This document shows positions 51,927 to 62,379 of a stretch of 64,000 nucleotides of DNA, one piece after another. Numbering within the stretch: position 1 is the first letter of the stretch; each line of letters begins with the position of its first letter. Where the stretch lies: assembly GCF_046630445.1 (NCBI RefSeq), contig NC_092339.1, positions 80,561,501 to 80,625,500 on the forward strand. The letters are read 5' to 3'. The stretch comes from Rutidosis leptorrhynchoides (Eukaryota > Streptophyta > Magnoliopsida > Asterales > Asteraceae). The position numbers and the translations under genes were made by a program. The notes below the pieces were generated by a model, which saw only the letters and a program-made list of their open reading frames with translations, had not been told where the DNA came from and did not search any database.

Positions 51927-53906
51927 TTATTATTATTATTATAAAGATTAATATTATTAATATTAGTCTTATTCTTATTATTAGTAGTATTAGTATTATT
52001 ATTAGTATTAAACATAAAATACTACGACGAGGTCATGAGCGAGTTATTTTAAAACGGGTTTTTCGAGCGGGATAGAGTTAAGGAAAGTATGGGTTATAGC
52101 TATGGAGGTTATGGGTATTGTTCAGGGGTATGCTCATGAGGTCAATCTAGTGTTTATCATTTCCGTTGCGTCTACGTACTTTCCTACAATATTGAATCAC
52201 AATATTGATACGTGAGCATTCATATCTTATCTTTTATATATTAATAGTGTATCTATGTCTAGTGCTCGAGTATATATGTTTATGCATGCTTGTATACTTT
52301 AATTTTGTCGTTAGATAGTTTATGATAAATCACGAATTTGATACATATGCTACTGATATAAAGTATATGATATGCATGTTTTTGGAAAGCTGGCAAAAAA
52401 TTATTAACTTTTCATTTAGAAATCGCGTGATTTCGATGAACGGATTAAAAGATATGGTCAACTGAATTATGTTTGACGTTAATTGAAATTGTGTTTGAAA
52501 CTGTAAATTAATATTTAAACAACTTGTCTATGAGATTGATAAATTGGATTTTTAGATATTACTAATCGAGTAAATGAATTTATATATCAGGCACGTCTCG
52601 TTTTGTTGAACAATTGTCAAAGTTGACTGTCTTATCATGTTTTAAAGCTTTATAAACACTATAATCTGATTTTACAAGTATTGGAAACTATGTGAAATTA
52701 TAAAATATTTTCGATTGCCATGATAATTCAAATATAATATAGCTCCTGAAATAAATAATATTTTGAGTTTGATAAACTATAAATTCTTTCAATTATCAAG
52801 ACTTATACTATGTTAATAAACATGTATAGATTTAAAGATCATATTGGGTCAGGTTGACTTTTGAGATGACTTTTGTTAACTTTTGCATGTCGGTCTCGAG
52901 CATTAGGATTGTGATACAATATGACCCGACCTAGCTTGTTAGACATGTATTGACCAACATATGTTCTCTAGGTTGAGATCTACGGTTATTTTGCATTCCG
53001 AGTTTCGGTCATATTTCGGTGAATGACCTTATGTGCTGCTAAGGTGAGTTTCATATGCTCCCTTTTTAATTGCTTTTGTAATCTATATTTTTGGGCTGAG
53101 AATACATGCACTTTATTTTAAACGCAATGGATACAAGTACATACTAAATTCTACACTGAGTTTGAACTGAAAATCCCTTAGCTTTGGTAACTAGTAACTG
53201 CTGGTTATAAGAACTGGTGGACGCGAGTAGTTATATATGGATCCATAGGGTTTGACATCCCTGTCTGTTCCAGGTATAGAAACCCTAGCCTGAACTATAA
53301 AATAGACGTATGCTATTTGAGTTTAGTATACGTTGGATTGCGTGTATTGTACATGTTGGTTGCATGCATGTTAAAACAGGGGTACTTATTATAACGTTAA
53401 AGTTTAGTTACCAGGTGCTCAATTCCGTAGAATCTTTTGATAAACATTTCGGATGAAATAACTGAAATCTTGTGGTCCACCTTTATATACAGAATATGTG
53501 CAACATTAAAATTATGAACTCACCAACCTTTGTGTTGACACTTTAAAGCATGTTTATTCTCAGGTTTCTAGAAGTCTTCTGCTGTTTGCTTATACGTAAT
53601 ACAAGATATGTGCATGGAGTCATATATGCTTTATTCGAGAAAACTTTGCATTCACAAAATCATCACCATGTATCTTATTTTGACTGCATTGTCAACGGAT
53701 GTATTATGGTAAACTATTATATACGGTGATTGTCTATACGTAGAAATCAGCAGACGTCGAAAACTTTGGATTTATATATTCATATATGGTGTGCCTTTTC
53801 AAAAGAATGCAATGTTTACAAAACGTATCATATAGAGGTCAAAACCTCACTATGAAATCAATGAATGATGTATTCGTCCAAGTGGATTTGGACGGGTCAT
53901 CACAGT

Positions 53907-53918
53907 TGGCATCAGAGC
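53907..53918 (+). other. Primer binding site (tRNA-iMet type) of copy B
   Basis: TGGCATCAGAGC, one base off the standard site, 2 bp after the LTR end at 53904. Confidence 0.82.
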
Positions 53919-54284
53919 TTGAGGTCATAGGGAACCAGAATTTGCATTAGTGTGTTTAACTGGTAATTGTTAGGATGCATTAGTGAGTCTGGACTATGAC
54001 CGTATCTATTTTTACCGAGTTTTGCTTATCATTTCTTGTCAGAAATTACTTGCTTATCATTCTTTAGTCTAGACACGTCTTACTGCAATTATTGCATAAA
54101 TGGAAGTATAGACAAATCATATCTTATCATATTTATCTCAGCAGACTTTGTCTGACACTTTTCCTAAATTTCCTCCGTAAATTACGGAATCTTTTTGCTA
54201 TATATACGTATTCAAGGAGACGAAGATATCATTTAGTATTCAACACCCATCTCATATCAAAAACCCTTTATCCGATCATATAAT

Positions 54285-54928
54285 ATGGATTTCTCACTTG
54301 ATTCCTCGAACTCCCCAAGCTCCGAAAGCAGTGTGACCGGAATGGAGCAACCAATTAGCCATCATCTATTCTGGATGAATTGGGGATGGGTTCGTAGCTT
54401 ACTTAATCATTGGAGACAAGAAGAAGGTGATCCCTTCCATCCACCACATTCCCCTCTTGGCGAAGAACCTGAAGCACTTACCGCGAACCTGTTCGTAATA
54501 TCATTTTCTCTCTCATTTTCAGAGTATCTTATCATGATTATATACTATCTCAAATTCTAGATCTTATTCATCCGCTCGTACGAACCGACAATCACCCCAG
54601 TGTAATAGAAGAAGTCAACAAAGGTTACAAGCACCAACAGCATCACCGGCATCAACAGTGCCATCACCATCAACACCAACAGTACCATTACCACCATCAA
54701 CAACATCCACATCCCATGATTCAACATCACAAGATGTTCCACGAGCATCAACGTCATACGCACCATAGATACCAAGGAGTACCAACAACAATAACCGATG
54801 AAGTATTGTTTCATAACTTCATTGGAGAAATATTCTACGGCGATTATGTAATATCTAAAGTTTTAGAGATTATATATTCTAGTCCTAATCGAAAACCAGA
54901 TGAGATTAATATTATGTTAACTCATTAA
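54285..54928 (+). other. ORF1 region of copy B (open in pieces)
   Basis: The region opens with a Ser-rich acidic segment (MDFSLDSSNSPSSESS), then a Trp-rich segment (FWMNWGWVRSLLNHW) and a Pro/His/Gln-rich tract, and ends in a block around DEVLFHNFIGEIF and DYVISKVLEII. The same order is seen in copy C (1250 down to 600) and copy A (45700 down to 45060). No retroviral gag motif is recognised. The region is broken in all three copies, with a few breaks each. Confidence 0.5.
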
Positions 54929-55019
54929 ATCCATGATTACATCTAAAGAAAATATATATGCAGGTATATTTTCATAAAGATTATAATTAAAATCCTTTTG
55001 TACAAACTATTAATGGTGA

Positions 55020-55050
55020 GAATATTTTAACGTGTAGGTAATACTCGAGA
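55020..55050 (+). other. Internal polypurine-tract-like copy (copy B)
   Basis: TTTTAACGTGTAGGTAATACTCGAG lies about 1.1 kb downstream of the primer site. It resembles the end polypurine tract (TTTAACGGGTAGGTAC). Counterparts occur in copy C (about 447-470) and copy A (about 44906-44928) at similar distance from their primer sites. Confidence 0.55.
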
Positions 55051-56067
55051 GATATATAAATTCACAATTAATATGTTACATTCTTCGATTCTGATTTAAC
55101 AAATCATCAACTATACTCACTACTTTCACAACGAGATATATTCTTTCATAGAAATCAAAATAACCATACTCATTCAAATTCAATTACATATTCTGATTTT
55201 AACATATCAGAATCCATGTCGAGATATAATCGATATCATCACTCTTAGATTCCTACATCTTTCAAAGCTATACTTTGACTTCAAAACTGTGCTAGAACAT
55301 CACTCCTATCCATAAAACCCAGAAAAATAATTATGTTATTCAAAATTCTAGAACATCATATGTATATTAACGATTACAATCTGCGTTCAAACCCTTCATG
55401 ATTCTTGAAAACATCTCAATTAAGAAACAACCGAGAGAATGATCTAACCATACGTTATCTATGAAAAGAAGAACTTATGCGTATAATCTTGCACCTGGAA
55501 AACTCCCGGAACCTAAGTAGAAGTTTAACACAAATCTATGATCCATTGGCGTTGTTATTACTGAAAATAACTTTGCAATCTCCTTCCAAATTAGCCAGTT
55601 TTGTCACATCTCCAGCAAATCAAGTTTGATTTTTTTTCCGGAATAACCTCATGGTAACCGTGATATTTACGTTTGCTCTTTTCGTCATCGTTACCGGGGA
55701 ACCGTTTATATCCCACCACATTAGCAGTAAACTTACCAACAACTTCATTAATCTTTGACTTTCCGAAAAATCATTATATTCATTGAAACCCTATCATGTA
55801 CTCATCTATATCTTGTAACAATAATTGCCATACCAACTACCGGGAATTAGCAATCAGTATTTCGAATCTCGCAGCATTTCTAAATCAACAGTTATATGTA
55901 TACATATAACATCTATCTCTTAGAATTATGAACTTTCATTCTGAATTTCTAAAAAGCACCCAGTCTGCGAATCAATTCCCTGAGTAAGCAGCAAAAACTA
56001 TAGATGACTTTAACAGTCAAAAGTTTGATGATAAAGAAGGATACGTTGGAAAAGCTCAAAAGAGAAT

Positions 56068-56298
56068 TTGATACCGAAAAAACGGATTGAGCAAACCATG
56101 AAGGAGACTGTGGACAAATCACAAAGACTAAACCTACCTTCAAAGAATCCAAATGATTTAGTATCTGCTGAAGTCATTAATGAATACCTTGCTCCTGACT
56201 CTACACTTTTACGGATAAATCTTCTTCATCATCCTTCAATATTAGAAATTCTAAGATATAATCATATCTTTCATTATGAATATCCTCGATATTTCTAA
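56068..56298 (+). CDS. Sense ORF of copy B with a conserved C-terminal block
   Basis: 76 codons; charged N-terminal part, EYLAPDSTLLRIN, then HHPSILEILRYNHIFHY at the end. It is the counterpart of 43214-43471 in copy A and stops at the same point. Product unknown. Confidence 0.5.
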   Translation: MIPKKRIEQTMKETVDKSQRLNLPSKNPNDLVSAEVINEYLAPDSTLLRINLLHHPSILEILRYNHIFHYEYPRYF

Positions 56299-56917
56299 AG
56301 ATATTTACATAACTATTCTTATCTGAAATCATTTATCTCTTTGTGATATCAGTGTTACATCAGAAAGAAAACTGTTTTAGTTTCTAAATTCTGAAAAATT
56401 CGAATTTAAAATATGAATATTTTTGAAGAAGTGTTGGGAACTGAAGCATGAGTTAGTATAATATAATGACACTTGATCAACGTGATTATATTACAGTAAG
56501 TCATGCTGAGTTTCTGAATGGAACGTGATGATTCACAGACCATAACGTCATCATGTGCCATGTTACACGACTCTTACATTCTACCTCATCTCCAAACACA
56601 GTAAGAACATACCTTCTTGATAGTTCTATGTTTCCAGATATTCTAGTAATTTGACAAATCAAGATCATGTCATTACAATTTCCTTCTTTGAACATTAATT
56701 ATGTTCATTCCGAAGTTCATACCTACGAATTTTGGACTATTATTCGCTTGATTTAAAGTCTGGAAGAGAAAAAAAATGAAGTTCCAAAATGAAAATGGGA
56801 GTATAAATCGCAGCAAATATGAGAGAGTATTAACTGAGGATGACAATGATTATAGAAGATAGAAGCAGGGACATCGAAATATAAGGGAAGATATAAAACC
56901 CAAAAACAACCCAGAAA

Positions 56918-57091
56918 TTACAAACTGTATATATCAATGCATATAGCAACATAAAGACACGGGAGAACTAAAAACACTATAAAACCAAGAGTATAGTAGA
57001 AGTGAATAGATTCTTCTGGCGGCAGATGAAAAAGAAGGATGACGGATATGAAAGTTAGGAGTATATCAAGAATCAGAACTGGATGGAGCAT
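56918..57091 (-). CDS. Small membrane-protein ORF antisense to copy B
   Basis: 57 codons opening MLHPVLILDILLTF and ending CIDIYSL, opposite to the element and about 440 bp before its 3' LTR. It aligns without gaps to 42508-42681 in copy A. Exchanges in the two hydrophobic stretches are mostly among Ile, Leu, Val and Phe, and LPPEES, FYY and LPCLY are kept. Because A and B are diverged elsewhere in the interior, an intact shared frame suggests past constraint. Not seen elsewhere in the window. Confidence 0.55.
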   Translation of the reverse strand: MLHPVLILDILLTFISVILLFHLPPEESIHFYYTLGFIVFLVLPCLYVAICIDIYSL

Positions 57092-57497
57092 GTTGACGAA
57101 TGCTTCAAAGTATGAAATGAGGGAGAAAGAATAGAAGGTGTGAGCTGTGGAAATAAGGAAACGAAGAGGGTGAATTTATAGTGAAATATTTGACAGAGCA
57201 ATTGAGACAGATCATTGCATTTAACTAAAGAAGATCCTAATTTCCTTAATTACCGAAGAACCAAATCTTATTACAAAGATTTTCTCCAAATCCCTTGAAC
57301 TCTGGAAGTCAATCCTGTCTGCGTCAAAAGATATGACGAATCTACACTTACTCATTTCACTCTTTTGTGATAGCTTCACTCGTACTCTTCATAAATCAAA
57401 TAGTTTTATCTATATTACTCAATGATGATAAAACTCTAATTTTCAGCTTGTAGGCGCCATGAAAACATACTTATTGTCAGCCATGACCATCCCAATC

Positions 57498-57533
57498 AAA
57501 TTTCGGGACGAAATTTCTTTAACGGGTAGGTAC
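57498..57533 (+). other. Polypurine tract and hairpin of copy B
   Basis: AAATTTCGGGACGAAATTTC, then TTTAACGGGTAGGTAC, then the 3' LTR at 57534. Confidence 0.82.
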
Positions 57534-60500
57534 TGTGATGACCCGGAAATTTCCGATCAAATTTAAACTTAATCTTTAAATGATTAAATGTTTTTGATAC
57601 GATAAGCAAAGTCTGTAATGTTGAAATCTCAAAAACTTTGAACTATGTTCAGGTATTCATTTACCCTTCGACTGCTCTCGATGATTCACGAACAATTATG
57701 TGTAAATAGATATGTATGAATATACACATATGTGTGATTATTAAATTGAGAAATATTAATAAAACATTTAACGGTTTGTTGGATATGAAAATAAGTTATG
57801 AAATTTTTATATGACTTGAAAACGTTAACAAAGTATTTGATGAATAATACTTTACATAAACGTATTAGTTTCAATATATGTTTATCGACGAAAATTAAAA
57901 GATAATATCAAATGATTGAATTATCAGATACATTATGATATGATTACGGGGCTCTGTTGTGAGGTCCACGTTGATTTGAGAAATCTTTCCATTTTAACAA
58001 TATTCGGAAAATGGTAAAGTGATTTACAAGTAAGAACAAATATGTCAATTAACGAAAACTGGACAAAGGTTAGTAGAGATTCCTGCTTAACTTTCAATGC
58101 AATGATTGCCTAGTGTCTTTGATAAGATAATTATTTAGTTTTCATATTATTGAAAACGTTTATGATATAGATGAAACCTTTTAAAAAATGAATTTGAATA
58201 TATACAGTAAGTCGGAATGTTAATTGTTAGAACTATATATATAAATAACTTGCATCGTGTATTTAAAACATGTTTATGTATATTAAATATATATGATTTC
58301 AAATTAGTTAAGTAAATGATAGTAACACTCGCTTAAGTGATTCTATTGATATGTAGATATGATAACTAGTACGTTTAAGAAGTTAAAATAAACGCTAGTA
58401 CATAAATGAACTATATTTAGTTAAGTTTTAAAATGAAAACGTTATATGATATAATAATTTCTATTATGTAAACATTATGTGACATAACCATTGTAAAATA
58501 TTTAAATGGTTTTAAATTATATAATGGTCTTTGAAATATAAATTAGTTTTGAAAAACTAAATATTATATTATTAGATAAATATTTCAAACATATAGAATA
58601 TATAAAAATTTATGTTTCTAAATGAAAATATATATTTTTTACAAAGTGCTAAAATATAAAAATTACTTAATCATAAAATGTTTTGACAATATTATTAAAT
58701 ATACTTTGATAAATGACGAAGAGTTGATTTAAAGAAGCAAATGACCAAAACACTCAAATGAATAAGTTACATTTCAATTAGTATAATTATTGGTGAAATA
58801 AGTCTAATTATTGATAAAGGTACATGTCGCGAAACGTAAAGTACAAGTTTTCTAAGAGTACGAAAGGGCGTTCGAAAAACCGGAACCAGTACATAAGTCG
58901 AGCGTCAACGTACAATCCATCGGTGCTAAAATTACAAATCAACTATGCACGAGAATATAATATAATATTTAATTAATTCTAAAGATTAAATATATTATAT
59001 ATTAAATAATTATATAAAAACCCGTCGGCAAGACTTTGGAACACATGTTAGCTGTAATTGGGCCTCATGCACTCGCATGAGATCCATCTCACAAACTCAT
59101 GCAAGTGCATGAGGGGGTTGGTGGCAACCATGTCTTTATAAGTCGATCGAAATTTGGTTTGTGATTCAGTTTTCTTTCATTAAACACTCCGTATAAGTAA
59201 ATATATATATATATATATTATTATTATTATTATTATTATTATAAAGATTAATATTATTAATATTAGTCTTATTCTTATTATTAGTAGTATTAGAATTATT
59301 ATTAGTATTAAACATAAAATACTACGACGAGGTCATGAGCGAGTTATTTCAAAACGGGTTTTTCGAGCGGGATAGAGCTAAGGAAAGTATGGGTTATAGC
59401 TATGGAGGTTATGGGTATTGTTTAGGGGTATGCTCGTGAGGTCAATCTAGTATTTATCATTTCCGTTGCGTCTACGTACTTTCCTACAATATTGAATCAC
59501 AATATTGATACGTGAACATTCATATCTTATCTTTTATATATTAATAGTGTATCCATGTCTAGTGCTCGAGTATATATGTTTATGCATGCTTGTATACTTT
59601 AATTTTGTCGTTAGATAGTTTATGATGAATCACGAATTTGATACATATGCTACTGATATAAAGTATATGATATGCATGTTTATGGAAAGCTGGCGAAAAA
59701 TTATTAACTTTTCATTTAGAAATCGCGTAATTTCGATGAACGGATTAAAAGATATGGTCAACTGAATTATATTTGACGTTAATTGAAATTGTGTTTGAAA
59801 CTGTAAATTAATATTTAAACAACTTGTCTATGAGATTGATAAATTGGATTTTTAGATATTACTAATCGAGTAAATGAATTTATATATCAGGCACGTCTCG
59901 TTTTGTTGAACAATTGTCAAAGTTAACTGTCTTATCATGTTTTAAAGCTTTATAAACACTATAATATGATTTTACAAGTATTGGAAAACTATGTGAAATT
60001 ATAAAATATTTTCGATTGCCATGATAATTCAAATATAATATAGCTCCTGAAATAAATAATATTTTGAGTTTGATAAACTATAAATTCTTTCAATTATCAA
60101 GACTTATACTATGTTAATAAACATGTATAGATTTAAAGATCATATTGGGTCAGGTTGACTTTTGAGATGACTTTTGTTAACTTTTGCATGTCGGTCTCGA
60201 GCATTAGGATTGTGATACACTATGACCCGACCTAGCTTGTTAGACATGTATTGACCAACATATGTTCTCTAGGTTGAGATCTACGGTTATTTTGCATTCT
60301 GAGTTTCGGTCACATTTCGGTGAATGACCTTATGTGCTGCTAAGGTGAGTTTCATATGCTCCCTTTTTAATTGCTTTTGCAATCTATATTTTTGGGCTGA
60401 GAATACATGCACTTTATTTTAAACGCATTGGATACAAGTACATACTAAATTCTACACTGAGTTTGAACTGAAAATCCCTTAGTTTTGGTAACTAGTAACT

Positions 60501-61015
60501 GCCGGTTATAAGAACTGGTGGGCGTGAGTAGTTATATATGGATCTATAGGGGTTGACATCCCCGTCTGTTCCAGGTATAGAAACCCTAGCCTGAACTATA
60601 AAACAAACGTATGCTATTTGAGTTTAGTACACGTTGGATTGCGTGTATTGTACATGTTGGTTGCATGTATGTTAAAACAGGGGTACTTATTATAACGCTA
60701 AAGTTTAGTTACCAGGGTGCTCAATTTCGTAGAATCTTTTGATAAACGTTTCGGATGAAACAACTAAAATCTTATGGTCCACCTTTATATACAGAATATG
60801 TGCAACATTAAAACTATGAACTCACCAACCTTTATGTTGACACTTTAAAGCATGTTTATTCTCAGGTTTCTAGAAGTCTTCCGCTGTTTGTTTATACGTT
60901 ATACAAGATATGTGCATGGAGTCATATATGCTTTATTCGAGAAAACTTTGCATTCACAAAATCATCACCAAGTATCTTATTTTGACTGCATTGTCAACGG
61001 ATGTATTATGGTAAA
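57534..61015 (+). repeat. 3' LTR of copy B, cut by a hAT transposon
   Basis: Starts TGTGATGACCCGG and aligns with the 5' LTR pieces up to ATGGTAAA at 61015. About 65 differences were counted over the shared 3.1 kb, mostly C/T and G/A. Confidence 0.88.
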
Positions 61016-62379
61016 CAGTGGCGGATCTTGAAATTTGTAAGTCGGAGGGTGAACATTTAATTTTTTTATGTGTAGTTCTTACAAAAATAATCATCATAAT
61101 AGTCATATATATTATAATAAAAATAATTATAACTTGGCTCGACGCCCTTTTAGCATTTTAAAATCATCGATAACAGAATCTGAATCAAACTTCTCAGAAA
61201 TTTCTCGTTCAATAAAAACAACCAAATTATCCGCTAGAAAGTCATCAGACATCTTGTTGCGAAGCCGATTCTTGCATATTTTCATCCCAGAAAATGCTCT
61301 CTCGGTTGTAGCAGTTGAAACGAGAAGCGTTGAGATCAATTGAATTAACCTGTCCGACATATTATAGTTCTCGTGTTTCCCAGTTTCCACAAGACCTCTA
61401 CATACTTCAACAAGAGTTGATGCACCACTAAGCTTAGGATTCTTTGGCATCTCAATATTAAACAGCTCTAACTCAGATTTCAGTTGGTTCCTCTCATGCT
61501 TAGTAAAATCTACAGGATAGTATTTCTCAACTAGAGAACAAAGATCACTAATATTCAACTCTTTCGAATCTTTTCTTGGAACTAAAGTGGAGCTAAGAGT
61601 TAATAACTCCATAGCTTGATCATTGAATCTATTGTTCAACTCTAACAACTGTTTGTCAAGTGTGCTAATGAAGACGTCTACCCGATAATAATGTTCAAAG
61701 GTAACATGGTTATCTTGTCGAAGAGGGCGATATCGACCAGACTTGTATGGAGCACTCAAATTAGGAATTTCTACTTCGTGTTTCTCACAGAATATTTTTA
61801 CTTGTGCAAGTAAAGAATCTCATCCATTATTTCTTAATTCATTAAAACTTTCCTTCATTGCTGCAACTAGATCCATGGCATTGATAATATCTTGAGATTT
61901 CTTTTGTAAAGCTTGGGAAAGAAATTCAGTCTTCCCCATTATTTCCTTCATCAAGTGTAAAATCAATACGAACTCAAATGATTTTGTATAACACTAAGCT
62001 GTATCAGCATCTCCACGTTGTTGAGAACAAGATCCATCTTCAATTATTCCTTTAAGAACAACACGAGTAGGATTAAACATTACAAGCAAACTGCAAGCTG
62101 AAGAATAATGGGAACCCTAACGAGTATCACCTGCTCTTTTTAGGGTCCCCGCCTGGTTAGCTCCTTTACCCGTTTCAATTTCACCAAGTTCCAATAAACG
62201 TTCAGTTTCAAGAGCCTTTGCCTTTTGCAATTCATCATGACGTTTACTAGATGCACATATCACATTTATGAGAAAAGATAACTTTTTGAAAAACTGGTGA
62301 ATTGGAATAACTTCTCTCGAGGCTGCAACTAAAGCAAGTTGTAATCTGTGAGCAAAACAGTGAACATAATATGCATAAG
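61016..62379 (-). mobile_element. hAT transposon (DUF4371/zf-TTF type), partial
   Basis: It begins with the hAT-type end CAGTGGCGGATCTTGAAATTTG in the LTR of copy B, and the probable 8-bp target is ATGGTAAA. The right end is not in the window because an LTR interrupts it at 62380. It carries the C-terminal half of a transposase on the minus strand. Confidence 0.75.
61127..62379 (-). pseudogene. hAT transposase C-terminal half, decayed
   Basis: The last 210 codons (61759 to 61127) are open and include the hAT C-terminal dimerisation region: LISTLLVSTATTERAFSGMK, then NRLRNKMSDDFLADNLVVFIE. Upstream on the same strand, family segments are readable: HCFAHRLQLALVAASRE, IDLVAA-like stretches and a DTR-GSHYSS motif in which the conserved Trp codon is a stop (62117-62119). 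At least two further stops follow before the open part. The N-terminal half, with the zinc finger and first catalytic residues, is not seen. It resembles the TTF-type zinc finger hAT proteins often annotated as zinc finger MYM-type protein 1-like. It cannot make an active transposase. Confidence 0.75.

Larger units (their letters stand above)
50599..53904 (+). repeat. Main part of the 5' LTR of copy B
   Basis: Continues the LTR begun at 34564-34936 and ends GGACGGGTCATCACA. It matches 57949-61015. The promoter-like part has palindromes CTCATGC-N4-GCATGAG (51713-51730) and CTCATGCAAGTGCATGAG (51745-51762), then TTTATAAG at 51786-51793 and a (TA)n array at 51851-51921. Confidence 0.82.
34564..61015 (+). 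mobile_element. Large gag-pol-less gypsy-like element (copy B), interrupted twice
   Basis: A plus-strand element whose 5' LTR is 34564-34936 plus 50599-53904, split by the Tat-like element F. Interior is 53905-57533, and 3' LTR is 57534-61015, where a hAT transposon interrupts it. The end of the 3' LTR (about 185 bp) must lie past the window. Primer site 53907-53918 and polypurine tract 57521-57533 agree on orientation. The 3.6-kb interior has no gag, protease, RT or integrase but has small conserved frames. The LTRs (about 3.7 kb) differ at about 2% of sites by eye, mostly transitions, suggesting an age near one million years under common plant rates. Whether it was ever self-sufficient is unknown; it is broken now. 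Confidence 0.8.
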
